A stretch of DNA of 64,000 bases from Sophora flavescens (GCA_030762895.1 CM061068.1:151105311-151169310), one strand, 5' to 3'. Numbered from the stretch's first letter, positions 21,173 through 32,709 are shown. Translations and numbers: made by a program. The notes: generated by a model not told the origin, from the sequence alone.

Positions 21173-22254
21173 CAGATTCCGCGTGAGAAAGTTTTGTATG
21201 AAAAACTATCTAAATGGGAATTTTGGCTTGAGGAAGTAAAGTTCTTAGGACATGTGATTACCAAGGAAGGTATTGCTGTTGATCCTGCAAAAGTAGAAGT
21301 GGTACGTTCTTGGGAAAAACCAAAGACATTAATGGAGATAAGAAGTTTTGTGGGTCTAGTCGGTTACTATAGAAGATTTATTGAAGGATTTTCCAAGATA
21401 GTTGCACCGTTAACTGTGCTTACGAGGAAAGATCAACCTTTTGTATGGACAGACAACTGTGAAGAGAGTTTTCAGAGGATTAAGGAACAGTTGACAACCT
21501 CACCAGTGTTAATACTACCTGAACCAAATGAACCTTACGAAGTATATTGTGATGCTTCTCATCAAGGTTTAGGACGTGTGTTAATGCAACGTCGGAAAGT
21601 CATAGCTTACGCATCACGTCAGTTAAAGACACATGAAAGAAATTATCCGACGCATGATCTAGAGTTAGTTGCAGTGGTTTTTGCACTAAAGATCTGGAGG
21701 CAATACTTGTACAGAGCAAAGTTCGATGTCTTTAGTGACCACAAAAGTTTAAAGTATCTGTTTGATCAGAAGGAGCTCAACATGAGACAAAGACGTTGGA
21801 TGGAATTTCTGAAGGATTACGATTTCAAGTTATAGTATCATCCTGGAAAAGCTAACGTTGTAGCTGATGCACTTAGCTGGAATGCCATTCATATCTCAGC
21901 TATGATGGTAAGAGAACTAGAGTTAATAGAGGAGTTCCGTGATCTCAATTTGATTCTAGAATTAAATAAGGAGAAGTTCAGTGTGGGAATGATCAAAATT
22001 TCTAGTGGATTAATTGAAGGAATCTGAGAATGAAAAATTACGGATGCTTATCTTCAAGAAAAGAAGGACTTAATGAGAAAAGGAAAAGTTGCCGAGTTTA
22101 GTTTGGGACCAGATGAAATCTTAAGGTGCAATAGACGAGTGTGTGTGCCCAATAATCCTGAGATGAAAAAGATGATTTTAGACGAATCACATGAGAGTAA
22201 GTTAAGTATTCATCTTGGATCAAAGAAAATTTACCAAGATTTGAAACAAAGATT
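21173..22254 (+). pseudogene. RT thumb, RNase H and integrase zinc region of element C
   Basis: The reading continues with KLSKWEFWLEEVKFLGHVIT, IRSFVGLVGYYRRFIEGFSK and the RNase H words YCDASHQGLG and FSDHKSLKYLF. After a TAG at 21833 it runs through YHPGKANVVADALSW, more stops near 22025, and then the pre-integrase segment (DAYLQEKKDL, HLGSKKIYQDLKQRFWG). Frames change near 22255. The order is normal; several lesions disable it. Confidence 0.82.
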
Positions 22255-22804
22255 TTGGGGTCAAGCATGAAAAAGCAAGTGGCAGAGTACGTTGCATCTT
22301 GTTTGGCATGTCAAAAAGCGAAGGTGGAACATCAAAGACCTGGGGGTATGCTTACATCACTAGATATACCAGAATGGAAGTGGGATAGCATATCAATGGA
22401 TTTTGTGGTAAGTTTACCTCGAACTTCAAAAGGTTTTGATTCAATCTGGGTAATTGTTGACAGGTTAATGAAATCGGCACATTTCTTACCTGTTAAGATC
22501 AATTACACAGTAGAGAAATTGACTGATGTTTATATCAAGAAAGTGATCAGATTACATGGAGTACCATCGAGTATTGTGTCAGATAGAGATCCAAAGTTTA
22601 CTTCATGTTTCTGGGGAAGTTTACATCAAGCTTTAGGAACTAAGTTAAGGTTAAGTTCATCATATCATCCTCAGACCGATGGACAAATAGAAAGAACGAT
22701 TCAATCGGTAGAAGATTTGCTGAGAGCATGTGTCTTAGACCATCGTGGGAGTTGGGATGACTTGTTACCGCCGATCGAATTCACGTATAGCAATTTCCAT
22801 AAGA
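22255..22804 (+). pseudogene. Integrase core of element C, truncated
   Basis: The segment has the HHCC tail (CLACQKAKVEHQRP) and core Asp residues in ISMDFVVSLP and IVSDRDPKF. The Glu lies in YHPQTDGQIERTIQS. The match ends near IEFTYSNFH (about 22797), so the C-terminal GPY/F part and any chromodomain are missing, together with the whole 3' LTR. The break coincides with a 20-base palindrome at 22805-22824. Confidence 0.85.
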
Positions 22805-23968
22805 GAAGTCACCTTGGTGACTTCATACTTTAATTGGCTCACTCGAAATCCAAATTGGCAAATTAAAGACCCAAATAAGATACCAAACGCACCACTAATT
22901 CCCAATCTTCGGATTGTAAGAATTAACTGCTAGCGGTACTCTCAACGCAATGATCAAATATTGGTGATAAGTCCTGTCAAATAATGGTCACCTTCGGATA
23001 TCTCATTATCCACATGGAAAGTACCTTGATAATCACCACACATTTATCATCACAGGCATGTAATTATCGGGCCAAACTGCGCCTTCCTTCGGGCCGACAA
23101 TAGCTCGCATGAATAATTCCATACTACATCTTTTGTAAATTCAACTGAATCAAATCTACACAACAGAGATTACTTCGGCAATGTGTTGTTTCAACCAACT
23201 CAACCAAAATTACTAGACAATTTAATAAAATGGGAGGTCTAAAATTTGTCCAGTCAAATCCAGGCTAAGTATGGAAACTTCAACGCTTAATTAGGTGCAA
23301 TCATGTTCATGGATTCATTATACATGATATAATAAATATATATTAAATCAAATAAAAGCTTTATTATCCAAAAGCATTCACCATAATCAAATTGAAAAGA
23401 AAAAAAAATATCAATTCAATTTATTTGATTTATTCAAGTACATTTATTATCATAAAGAAGGCCATCAACACACTTAAAGCCATCATCAATTATGTGTATC
23501 AAAAGCATTATTTATCAAAACCATTACATAAAACTGCTTACGGTCAAAACCAGACATGCTTTAGAAAGGTATTAATAGTGACAAAATTAGAAAACTTGAA
23601 GATAAATATGGCTGGTATTATCAATATTTATCCATACCTTTTGTCTACAATCATGTTATTATTTATCAATGTTTTGACCGTAAGGTAGCATTGAGGGGTT
23701 TTGCCCAGTACCTTCACGTCATGCTTCTAGACTAAGTTCAAAAACATTAAGCATCCATATGATATATGCGACAAACCGCAAGCACGAGGTGGACAACAAA
23801 TAACCAAAAAATGGCTGGATCCATATTAAAGATAATTGAAAGATAAACTAAAGCTTTATTTGAAAAATAAGAAACATATTCTTGAACTTTCATCACGTCC
23901 AATAAATTGGAAAATCGTTTTTCATATAAAACACAAGTGAATCACGATACCTTGCCAACGAAAGACAT
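22805..23968 (-). mobile_element. Distal part of non-autonomous LTR element E (probable)
   Basis: No coding match. By position this is the continuation, on the far side of element B, of the minus-strand element whose 5' LTR and PBS are at 32980-33657. The target duplication GACAT flanking B proves that 23964-23968 was once joined to 32715 onward. The region has several TTCGG words (near 22909, 22993, 23094 and 23170). It also has a perfect 14-base inverted repeat (23537-23550 with 23671-23684). ORFs here are low-complexity. The left limit and link to E are inference. Confidence 0.5.
23964..23968. repeat. Target site duplication GACAT (left) of element B
   Basis: GACAT precedes TGATAAGCC here, and GACAT follows GCGGATCA at 32710-32714. 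The 5-base match fixes both ends of element B. Confidence 0.9.
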
Positions 23969-25195
23969 TGATAAGCCCCTGACTCGTCTAGTTTTATAAC
24001 TAGTAAGACCATGGTTTTTGCACTAATTACTCGAGTTTAATCTCGTTTTCGCCCGAATTTGGATTTAATTGTCCTCAAGCAACATTTTGAGTCTCTTAAG
24101 TAGTTTTAGGACATTTTAGTTAATTTTGAGTCAAATAAAGCATTTACTGCTATTTCATATTTTCAGGTTAATAAGAAGAGCAAAAAGGGAAGGACACCTA
24201 AAGCTGAAGCCATCACGGCCAGGCCGTGACACTGGTCACGGTCGTGATGAGCTACCCCTGAAGACCAGAAACCATCACGGCCCAGCCGTGATAACCATCA
24301 CGGCCGTGATGAGAGAACCCTAAAGAATAGAATTGATCACGGTCCAGCCGTGATGGAGGTCACGACCGTGACAGATCAGCACCCATGGACAGAATTGATC
24401 ACGACCTGGCCGTAATGGGAATCACGACCGTGACAGACTGGAATTTGAATGCGCGCCCTTGGCAGAATGCGTCACGGCTTGGCCGTGATGGCCATCACGG
24501 TCGTGACGCGAATCCTGATCTATAAAAGGCACCAGGGCAGACGCAGAACAGAGAGAATTTTCACTGTTTACAATTTATTTCAAAGGTTTTTGTTATGTTT
24601 GTGATGGAGAACTAATCACCAGGGATTAGTCTGCTGTAATCGGTTTTCGCCGACACTTGAGGTTCCATAATTCCCGATCAAACTGCTTATCTCTTTCAAT
24701 ATTATGCTATATGCCTTGTTTGCTTAACTCAAGTTTCATAGAATAAGTATTGATTAATTTTGATGATTCTATGTTCCTATACCTTGATCGCGTTTACTTA
24801 ATTCGCGTGTGTTTGTCGTGTTTTATTAATTCACGAGAGCTTCAATCCGTTTGCTTAATTCGGAAATTAGGAACATATATCTCGTAGTGTCAATTGCGCT
24901 TGTCTAATTGATGCTACAATCGAAAAGAGATTAGTATCCGCTTAGGGCATGGAGTTTATATGAATCAATGATAGTTGGGAACCCGAAACATTATATTAAT
25001 CGTTCTAGCTTATGGATAATCACTTAATTGCACTGTTTTCTTAATCGAATCTTAAATCTAACCCCCAAAAAAAAAAAAACGATTTGTAGGTTAATAATAA
25101 TCCAAGAGTCCTTGAGAGACGATACTCGAGTTGTCGTTCCATAACTACAGTTTTTTCCAAACACTCGTTTTTGACCCGTGTGCGACAGCGGATCA
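23969..25195 (+). repeat. 5' LTR of element B
   Basis: This LTR has 1227 bases, starting TGATAAGCC and ending GCGGATCA. The U3 has five pairs of CATCACGGCC/GGCCGTGATG palindromic boxes (24210-24510). A TATA box, TATAAAAG, lies at 24531-24538. The R/U5 part has repeated TTAATTCG words. A poly-A tract at 25068-25079 takes the place of the CA microsatellite in the 3' LTR. Confidence 0.92.
24208..24510 (+). repeat. Palindromic CATCACGG/CCGTGATG array in U3 of element B
   Basis: The array consists of units of about 60 bases. Each holds two dyad-symmetric boxes (ATCACGGCC-A-GGCCGTGA type, then TCACGG-CCGTGA type) whose centres are about 20 bases apart. The array ends 20 bases before the TATA box. 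The 3' LTR copy (31576-31995) has two more units. Confidence 0.85.
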
Positions 25196-25197
25196 AA

Positions 25198-25215
25198 TTG
25201 GCGCCGTTGTCGGGG
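25198..25215 (+). promoter_or_regulatory. Primer binding site of element B
   Basis: TTGGCGCCGTTGTCGGGG lies two bases after the 5' LTR end. It differs by one base from the PBS of element A. Confidence 0.85.
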
Positions 25216-25239
25216 ACTCTTGTTGTTATTAACATATTT

Positions 25240-26525
25240 GTTCAGTTCTGGCTACTAGGTCTGGTTGTTATGACCTGTTTGATTTTGATCCTGAAATTGA
25301 GAGAACCTTGCACGCACGCCGTAGGGCAATTCAAGCTAGCACTAGTCCACCAACCAATGGTGATAACATGGCTGATCAAAGAACACTGAGACAACTTGTT
25401 GCTCCTGATGTTAATTACAATGGTTTATGTATTGAATATGCTGATGTCGTTGCTCCTTTTGAATTGAAATGTGGTTTAATACACTTGTTGCCACGGTTTA
25501 GTGGTCTTGCAGGTGAGGATCCGCATAAGCATCTGAAAAAATTCCAGGTTGTTTGCTCTACACCTCTGAGACCTGAAGGAATAAAAGAAGACCATATCAA
25601 GCTGAGAGCCTTCCCATTCTCACTTCAAGGTGCTGCAATGGATTGGTTGTACTATCTGGAGCCGAATTCCGTTACAACCTGGAATGACTTGAAGAAAGTC
25701 TTCCTAGAGAGATACTTCCCTGCCTCCAGAGCTGCATCAATCAGAAAAGAGATATGTGGTATTAGGCAAGGCAATGAATCATTGGCCGAGTACTGGGAGA
25801 GATTTAAGAAGTTGGTGTCCAGTTGTCCTCAGCACCATATTTCCGAGCAACTGCTTATTCAGTACTTTTATGAGGGATTGCTACCACTGGACAGAAACAT
25901 TTTAGATGCTTCTAGCGGGGGAGCACTTGTTGATAAGACCCCAACTGCCGCCAAGTCATTGATTGAGAACATGTCACTCAACTCCCAACAGTTCACAACT
26001 AGAAACAATTCTGTCGAAACAGGGGGTGTGAATGAGGTCCATGTTTCTTCTTCCCACAAAGCCCTTGAAACCAGGCTTGATGAGCTTACTTCTTTAGTGA
26101 AACAGTTGGCAGTGGATAAAGCTCAAACAGCAAGGTTGTGTGGTATTTGTACTTCTCCTGAACACCTGACCGATACATGTCCCATTCTGAAAGATGAGTC
26201 AGGCACTGATTTGCCTCAAGCATATGCAGCCAGTCTTTACAATCAAGGCAACAATCAGAACAGGTACAACATTCCTGACCTTTCCACTAATAAGTACCAC
26301 CCCAACTGGAGAAACCATCCAAACCTTCGGTATGGAAACTCGTCCACACAACAACAACAACCAATGTTACCGCTGGCACCACCGCAGAACTCTCCCCAAG
26401 TGACCACCTTTGCACCTTCCGGACCTTCACTAGAGGACCTTGTCAAGCAAATGGTTGCAAATAATCTCCAGTTTCAGCAGCGAACGAATTCTAGTATTCA
26501 TACTTTGCAGACACAGATTGGATAG
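25240..26525 (+). pseudogene. gag of element B
   Basis: The frame is open from about 25240 (YDLFDFDPEIERTL, a typical family start) to a TAG at 26523. It holds the capsid region (GLAGEDPHKHLKKFQVVC, AMDWLYYLEP, YFPASRAASIRKEICGIR, LLIQYFYEGL) at about residues 50-240. A CCHC knuckle (CGICTSPEHLTDTC) and a Gln/Pro-rich tail follow. Gag forms the particle. The terminal TAG stands where QIGQLATSMN is expected (CAG to TAG), so gag and pol were once one frame. The true ATG is uncertain. Confidence 0.85.
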
Positions 26526-27011
26526 CTTGCCACTTCGATGAATGCCATGCAGCAAGCTCAAGGATAGAACCAACTACCTGCACAAACAGTGGTGAATCCT
26601 AATGTCCAAAATCCTAATGTGAGTGCAATTACTTTGAGATCCGGAAAGGTTACAGAACCGGCCCCTAAAAAAAATAAGAAAGTTGTTGAGGTAACACCTG
26701 AACCTTCTGAGACTGAAAAGAAGTATGTGCCACCAATTCCCTTCCCGCAAAGAGTATTGAAAAATAAAAAGATTGATGAGGAAGACAAGGAGAGAGAGAT
26801 TCTGGATGTATTCAGAAAAGTGGCGGTAAACATCCCGCTTCTTGATGTGATTAAGCAGGTTCCGAAATACGCGAAGTTTCCGAAGGATTTGTGCACACAC
26901 AAGAGGAGATTGAAGGGAAATGGGAGAGTCAACTTGGGATGAAATGTTTCAGCCCTCATTCAACCTAGACCTGCACCTGAAAGGGTTACCATTTCAACCC
27001 TCAATCAGGCA
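26526..27011 (+). pseudogene. gag-pol linker of element B
   Basis: A Lys/Glu/Pro-rich linker preceding the protease, with the family word SAITLRSGK (about 26620) and later PFPQRVLKNKK. Stops occur at 26523 and 26565 (both TAG) and 26940 (TGA). All fit a single C-to-T change in CAG or CGA. The minus-strand frames across this stretch are shadows. Confidence 0.7.
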
Positions 27012-27542
27012 ATGCCACAAAAATGCAAGGATCCGAGAACTTTTGCTATTCCATGTACCATTGGGGATAGTAAATTCGACAATTGCATGTTGAATTTAGG
27101 AGCTTCTATTAATGTCATGCCTACTTCTGTTTTCAACAATCTTAATCTTGGTCCTTTGGAGCATACAAGTCTTACTATTCAGTTGGCAAACAGGACCAAT
27201 GCTTGCCCCATTGGAGTAGTAGAAGATGTGCTTGTTCAAGTCAATGACTTGAATTTTCCTGCTGATTTTTACATCCTGGACATGGCAGGGGAAACGAATT
27301 CAAGTAGATCACCAATCATTCTGGGCAGACCGTTCATGAAAACGGTGAAGACAAAGATTGATGTTGACGATGGAACCATGTCCATGGAATTTGGTGACAT
27401 TGTTGCGAAATTCAACATTTTCGATGCTATGAAGCATCCCTTGGAAGAGCATTCTGTTTTTCAAATAGAGTTGCTCTTTGAAATTGTTGACGACACTTAT
27501 GATGATTTGGTTGCAGCTGCTGATTTTCCATCTGATTTTCCA
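27012..27542 (+). pseudogene. Aspartic protease of element B with mutated active site
   Basis: A retropepsin-like domain with FAIPCTIGDSKFDNCMLN, VMPTSVFNNLNLG, LADR-like ANRTNACPIG and PIILGRPFMKT. The active-site triplet region reads NLGAS where DLGAS is the family form. The catalytic Asp is therefore Asn (codon 27093-27095, GAT to AAT probable). The domain fold looks otherwise complete. After about 27540 the text jumps straight into the middle of RT. Confidence 0.85.
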
Positions 27543-28233
27543 CATTGCACCAGAGGATCAAGAAAAGACAACTTTCACGTGCCCTTTCGGCACTTTTGCT
27601 TACAGGAGGATGATATTTGGTCTTTGCAATGCTCCTGGCACATTCCAGAGATGCATGATTAGTATTTTTACTGAATATATTGAAAATTTCATGGAAGTGT
27701 TTATGGATGATTTCACTGTTTATGGTTCTTCATTTGATGCATGCTTGGATAGTTTGAATCTGGTTTTGGAGAGATGCATTGAAACTGACCTTGTCTTGAA
27801 TTATGAAAAATGCCATTTTATGGTTGAACAGGGGATTGTTTTGGGGCATATTATTTCTGAAAAAGGTATTTCAGGAGATCCTGCTAAGATTGAGGTGATT
27901 TTTACACTGCCTTACCTATCTTGCGTTCGCGAGATTCGCTCTTTTCTTGGTCATGCAAGTTTTTATAGGCGCTTCATAAAGGATTTCAGCAAGATAGCTC
28001 TTCCTCTATCAAACTTGTTGAAGAATGATGCCATTTTCAACTTTGATGACAACTGCAAAAAGGCGTTTGATTTCTTGAAGAAAGCATTGACCTCTACTCC
28101 CATCATCCGGCCTCCTGACTGGACACTCCCTTTTGAGATTATGTGTGATGCCTCTAACTATGTCGTGGGGGCGGTCCTTGCACAAAGGGTGGACAGGGCT
28201 GCCCATGTGTTTTACTATGCTTCTAGAACTTAA
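27543..28233 (+). pseudogene. Reverse transcriptase of element B, N-terminal half deleted
   Basis: It starts abruptly at IAPEDQEKTTFTCPFGTFAY, then RRMIFGLCNAPGTFQRCM, FMDDFTVYG (YXDD box, about 27700), KCHFMVEQGIVLGHIIS and RSFLGHASFYRRFIKDFSK. RNase H starts with CDASNYVVGAVLAQR. About 300 residues that normally lie between protease and this point are missing, including the first catalytic Asp motif. A stop TAA at 28231 follows ASRT. Confidence 0.85.
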
Positions 28234-28692
28234 GATGCTGCACAGGCTAATTACACCACTACTGAAAAGAAATTTCTAGCTATTGTTTTTGCTCTTGATA
28301 AATTCAGATCATATTTGCTAGGTTCCAAGGTTGTTGTTTTCACAGATCACGCAGCTTTAAAGTACTTGTTGAAGAAACCAGAAGCAAAATCGAGATTGAT
28401 TCGGTGGATGTTGTTGCTCCAAGAGTTTAATGTGGAGATTAAAGATAAAAGTGGAGCTGAGAACTTAGTGGCTGATCATTTGAGCAGAATAGAGAGGGAT
28501 GAAGACCCTTCTCCCATTCAGGATGACTTTCCTGATGAGCAACTTTTACAGTTACATGGGGTAACTCCTTGGTTGGCTGTTCTTGTTAACTATCTTGTTG
28601 CTGGTGTTTTTCCGACAGGTGCAACTAGGTCACAAATTCACAAACTCAAGAGTGATGCCAGATATTATGTTTGGGATGATCCATATCTTTAG
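28234..28692 (+). pseudogene. RNase H C-half of element B
   Basis: It continues after the stop with NYTTTEKKFLAIVFALDKFR and GSKVVVFTDHAALKYLL. A tether region follows (GAENLVADHLSRI). It ends in a TAG at 28690 inside the pre-integrase segment. RNase H removes RNA from the RNA:DNA hybrid. Confidence 0.8.
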
Positions 28693-29877
28693 AAATTTGG
28701 TAGTGATCAGGTAATTAGGAGATGTGTCCCCGACTATGAGATTGAGTCTATTTTGCATTTTTCTCATTCTTCTCAAGTAGGGGGACATTTTGGGCCACAA
28801 AGGACTGCAAGAAAAATCCTAGATTCAGGTTTTTATTGGCCCACCATTTTTAAAGATGCTTATGAGATCTACCGCACTTGTAAAGAGTGTCAGACAGCAG
28901 GTACAGCCATCACTCGGAAGAGTGAAATGCCTCAGTAACCTATGCTTTTCTGTGAGGTGTTTGATGTGTGGGGAATTGACTTTATGGGTCATTTCCCTGC
29001 ATCTTTTGGTTTTCTCTACATTTTACTTGCTGTTGATTATGTTTCAAAGTGGGTGGAAGCTATCCCCACTAGGACTAATGATTCTAGATTTGTTGCAAAT
29101 TTTGTCAGGTCCAATATTTTCTGCAGGTTCGGAATACCTCGTGCTATCATAAGTGACCAAGGCACTCATTTCTGTAACCGCACCATGGAAGCTTTACTCC
29201 GAAAGTATGGAGTTGTGCACAGGGTCTCCACTGCATATCATCCCCAAACTAATGGGCAAGCTAAGATCTCAAACAGAGAAATCAAACAGATCTTAGAGAA
29301 AGTGGTGCAGCCAAATAGGAAGGACTGGAGCCGCCGTCTAGAAGACGCACTTTGGGCTCAAAGAACAGCCTTCAAGACACCAATAGGGATGTCTCCCTAT
29401 AGACTTGTGTTTGGAAAGGCATGTCATCTCCCTGTAGAAATTGAGCACCGTGCTTATTGGGCGGTCAAAAGTTGTAATTTGGAAATGCAAAAAGCAGGCA
29501 TTGAAAGAAAACTCCAATTACAGCAGCTTGAAGAGCTTAGGTTATAAGCCTATGAAAGCTCTCGAATTTATAAAGAGAAAACTAAGCACTTCCATGATAA
29601 GATGATTTCTAGGAAGGAATTCTCTGTGGGCCAGCAGGTTTCATTGTTTAACTCCCGCCTAAAAGTGATGGCTGGGAAACTTCGATCCAAGTGGATTGGC
29701 CCGTTTATTGTTACTAATGTTTTCCCTCATGGTGCGGTAGAAATAAAAAGTGCAGGTAGCAACAAGGTTTTTAAGGTTAATGGGCAGCGCTTGAAGCTAT
29801 TCCATGAGAGCTCGGTGCCTGAAGATGCAACCGTAGAAGAGCTCTCCTTGGAAGAGCCCACCTACACTACAACTTGA
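28693..29877 (+). pseudogene. Integrase of element B
   Basis: The zinc-binding part is HFSHSSQVGGHFG with CKECQTAG. After a TAA at 28936 comes the core: Asp in WGIDFMGHFP, Asp in ISDQGTHFCN and Glu in SNREIKQIL. All three are present. The words WSRRLEDALWAQRTAFKT and GKACHLPVE are typical of Athila-group integrases. After a TAA at 29545 the C-terminal domain continues (KLRSKWIGPFIVTNVFPHGA, a GPF/Y-like module) to the terminal stop at 29875. Confidence 0.88.
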
Positions 29878-31334
29878 TCAGGGAGCACCTTCTCCTTTCC
29901 CTCACTCTTATTTTATATTTATGTTCTTTCATTGAGGACAATGTATGTCTTAAGTGTGGGGTGGGGGTGGGGGTGGGGGTGGGGGGAACCAATTGTTTTG
30001 TTTTTGTTTTGTTTTCCTTGTTTGTGTTGCTTTGAGTCGTTTGTGTGCGAGTCTTGTGTCGGTAAGCTTGAATGGATTCTAATTAAATCTAGCATAGATT
30101 GATTGCATGATAGTTGTTTACTGTTGATGATTTCCCCCTAGGTTTTAAAAATTGAAAATTGATCACCATGTGAAAAATTGAAAATTGAACTTTGAGATAT
30201 TCTATTGTGACTGCATATTTATGATAAGTTTGGGGTGAAGGGATGAACACACTAGGGATTGAATCTCGGTCAAACAATTTGCGAAAAATGTTCAGGTGAG
30301 GATTTGAGCCTCCAACATGTTTTTAATTGTGTGAATCACTTTTAAGTTGCACTTTCCCAGATTTGCTTGAATCACTTCATGGTTTGCATGCTTATGTGGT
30401 TGCATCAAATGATTTAGGCAATTTTCTTTGAAATAACTACTTGGCCTAAAAGAACCATCCCTAATGCATGTTCCCTAGTTAGCCACATTGAGCCTAAAAA
30501 GCCTATTGTTTCTTGATGACCTTATGTTATAAGCCAAACATCTGGAAAAACCATGTTAACCCAATCTTAGGATTAGGAGAGCATGGATGCTTAGCAAAGA
30601 CAAGGGTTGAAGGAAACTAAGTTTGGGGTGGCTACAAGGATATGATGTGTTGTGTTGGATTGAGAAAAATAAAAAAATAAAGGTTGGAGCCAAAGGCAAA
30701 AAGAAAAAAAAAGGTACAAAAATGTCAAAAAAGGGTATTATAAGGAAAAGGGCTGTAGTCACCCAAAGCATAAAAAAAATTAAAAATGAAAAAGAGTGGA
30801 AGTCAAGGTAAAAAGTTTCATGCTCTCTTAATTCCTAGGGATGTAAAGCCTAGTACCTTTGAATATCGTACCTTTAGCCAGGCCCCACTACAACCTTTAA
30901 AAGACCTTTTGATGTTGCATGCATGTTTTCGTGGGAACCTTTTTTGAGATGAAAATCAAATTCATGGGAAGTGCTCTTGAAATGTGAAATTGAGTGAAAT
31001 GTTGATAGCCTAGACAAATTGAGCGAATGAGTGAAATATTAAATGCCCTTGTGAGGAAGGCAGTTGTTTGAAATTGGTGATCTCCCTTTTGTGTGTAACT
31101 TGGATCCTCAACTCAGATTACTGATTGCATGAATGATGGAATTATCAATTGTTTAAAGTAAATGAATGTGGGGATTACATTGTTGCAAAGGGGGAAAACA
31201 TTGAAGAAAATTTGTTTTGTTAAAATTGCATGGAATCTGTGCGAAATTGGTTGAATCCTTTAAGCTTGACAAGTTTGAGTCTTTTTGAGTTTTAGTTTGC
31301 TTGGGGACAAGCAAAGTTTAAGTTTGGGGTATTT
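29878..31334 (+). other. 3' non-coding region of element B, with G-rich tract and PPT
   Basis: Nearly 1.5 kb without a convincing gene lies between integrase and the 3' LTR, where other Athila relatives may have an env-like ORF. At 29957-29987 a run of five G4-5 blocks separated by single T could form a G-quadruplex. The stretch matches the 3' region of element A. It ends with a purine-rich PPT (about 31318-31330) next to TGATAAGCC. Confidence 0.75.
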
Positions 31335-32550
31335 TGATAAGCCTCTGGCTCGTCTAGTTTTATAACTAGTAAGACCATGACTTTTGCACTAATTATTCGA
31401 GTTTAATCTCGTTTTCACCCAAATTTGGATTTAATTGTCCTCAAGCAATATTTTGAGTCTCTTAAGTAGTTTTAGGACATTTTAGTTAATTTTGAGTCAA
31501 ATAAAGCATTTACTGCTATTTCATATTTTCAGGTTAATAAGAAGAGCAAAAAGGGAAGGACACCTAAAGCAGAAGCCATCACGGCCAGGCCGTGACACTG
31601 GTCATGGCTGTGATGAGCTACCCCTGAAGACCAGAAACCATCACGTCCCAGCCGTGATAACCATCACGGGCGTGATGAGAAGACCCTGAGGACTAGAGAG
31701 CATCACGGTCCAGCCGTGATACCTATCACGACTGTGATGAGAGAACCCTGAAGAAAAGAATTGATCACGGTCCAGCCGTGATACCTATCACGGCCGTGAT
31801 GAGAGAACCCTGAAGAACAGAATTGATCACGGTCCAGCCGTGATGAAGGTCACGGCCGTGACAGATCAGCACCCATGGACAGAATTGATCACGGTCTGGC
31901 CGTGATGGGAATCACGGCCGTGATAGACTGGAATTTGAATGCGCGCCCTTGGCAGAATGCATCACGGCCTGGCCGTGATGGCCATCACGACCGTGATGCG
32001 AATCCTGATCTATAAAAGGCACCAGGGCAGACGCAAAACGGAGAGAATTTTCACTGTTTACAATTTATTTCAAAGGTTTTTGTTATGTTTGTGATGGAGA
32101 ACTAATCACCAGGGATTAGTCTGCTGTAATCGGTTTCCGCCGACACTTGAGGTTCCATAATTCCCGATCAAACTGCTTATCTCTTTCTATATTATGCTAT
32201 ATGCCTTGTTTGCTTCACTCAAGTTGCATAGAATAAGTATTGATTAATTTCGATGATTCTATGTTCCTATACCTTGATCGCGTTTTCTTAATTCGCGTGT
32301 GTTTGTCGTGTTTGCTTAATTCACGAGAGCTTCAATCCGTTTGCTTAATTCGGAAATTAGGAACATATATCTCGTAGTGTCAATTGCGCTTGTCTAATTG
32401 CTTCTACAATCGAAAAGAGATTAGAATCAGCTTAGGGCATGGAGTTTATGTGAATCAATGATAGTTGGGAACCCGAAATAGTATATTAATCGTTCTAGCT
32501 TATTGATAATCACTTAATTGCACCATTTTCTTAATCGAATCTTAAATCTA

Positions 32551-32581
<31 letters not shown>

Positions 32582-32709
32582 ACACACAAAAATCGATTTG
32601 TAGGTCCATAAAAATCCAAGAGTCCTTGAGAGACGATACTCGAGTTGTCGTTCCCTAACTACAGTTTTTTCCAAACACTCGTTTTTGACCCGTGTGCGAC
32701 AGCGGATCA
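31335..32709 (+). repeat. 3' LTR of element B
   Basis: This LTR has 1375 bases, 148 longer than the 5' LTR. The excess consists of two extra units of about 63 bases in the palindromic array (about 31675-31805) and a C17/(CA) microsatellite (32551-32588). The TATA box is at 32011-32018. Apart from these indels the two LTRs differ by scattered substitutions. Confidence 0.92.
32551..32588. repeat. C-run and CA microsatellite in 3' LTR
   Basis: A C run of about 17 is followed by about 10 CA units. The 5' LTR has CCCCC and A13 at the matching place (25062-25079), so the microsatellite arose in one LTR. Confidence 0.9.

Larger units (their letters stand above)
23969..32709 (+). mobile_element. Ty3/gypsy element B: Athila/Diaspora-like LTR retrotransposon
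   Basis: An 8741-base element with both LTRs (23969-25195, 31335-32709), PBS, gag, pol and a long 3' non-coding region, flanked by GACAT duplications. The gag wording (GLIHLLPRFSGLAGEDPHKH, FPASRAASIRKEICG) is that of the Athila-group Diaspora/Calypso families of plants. No env-like ORF follows pol. It is inactive: the protease Asp is Asn, the RT lacks its N-terminal half, and several stops interrupt gag-pol. It is inserted in element E. Confidence 0.92.
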
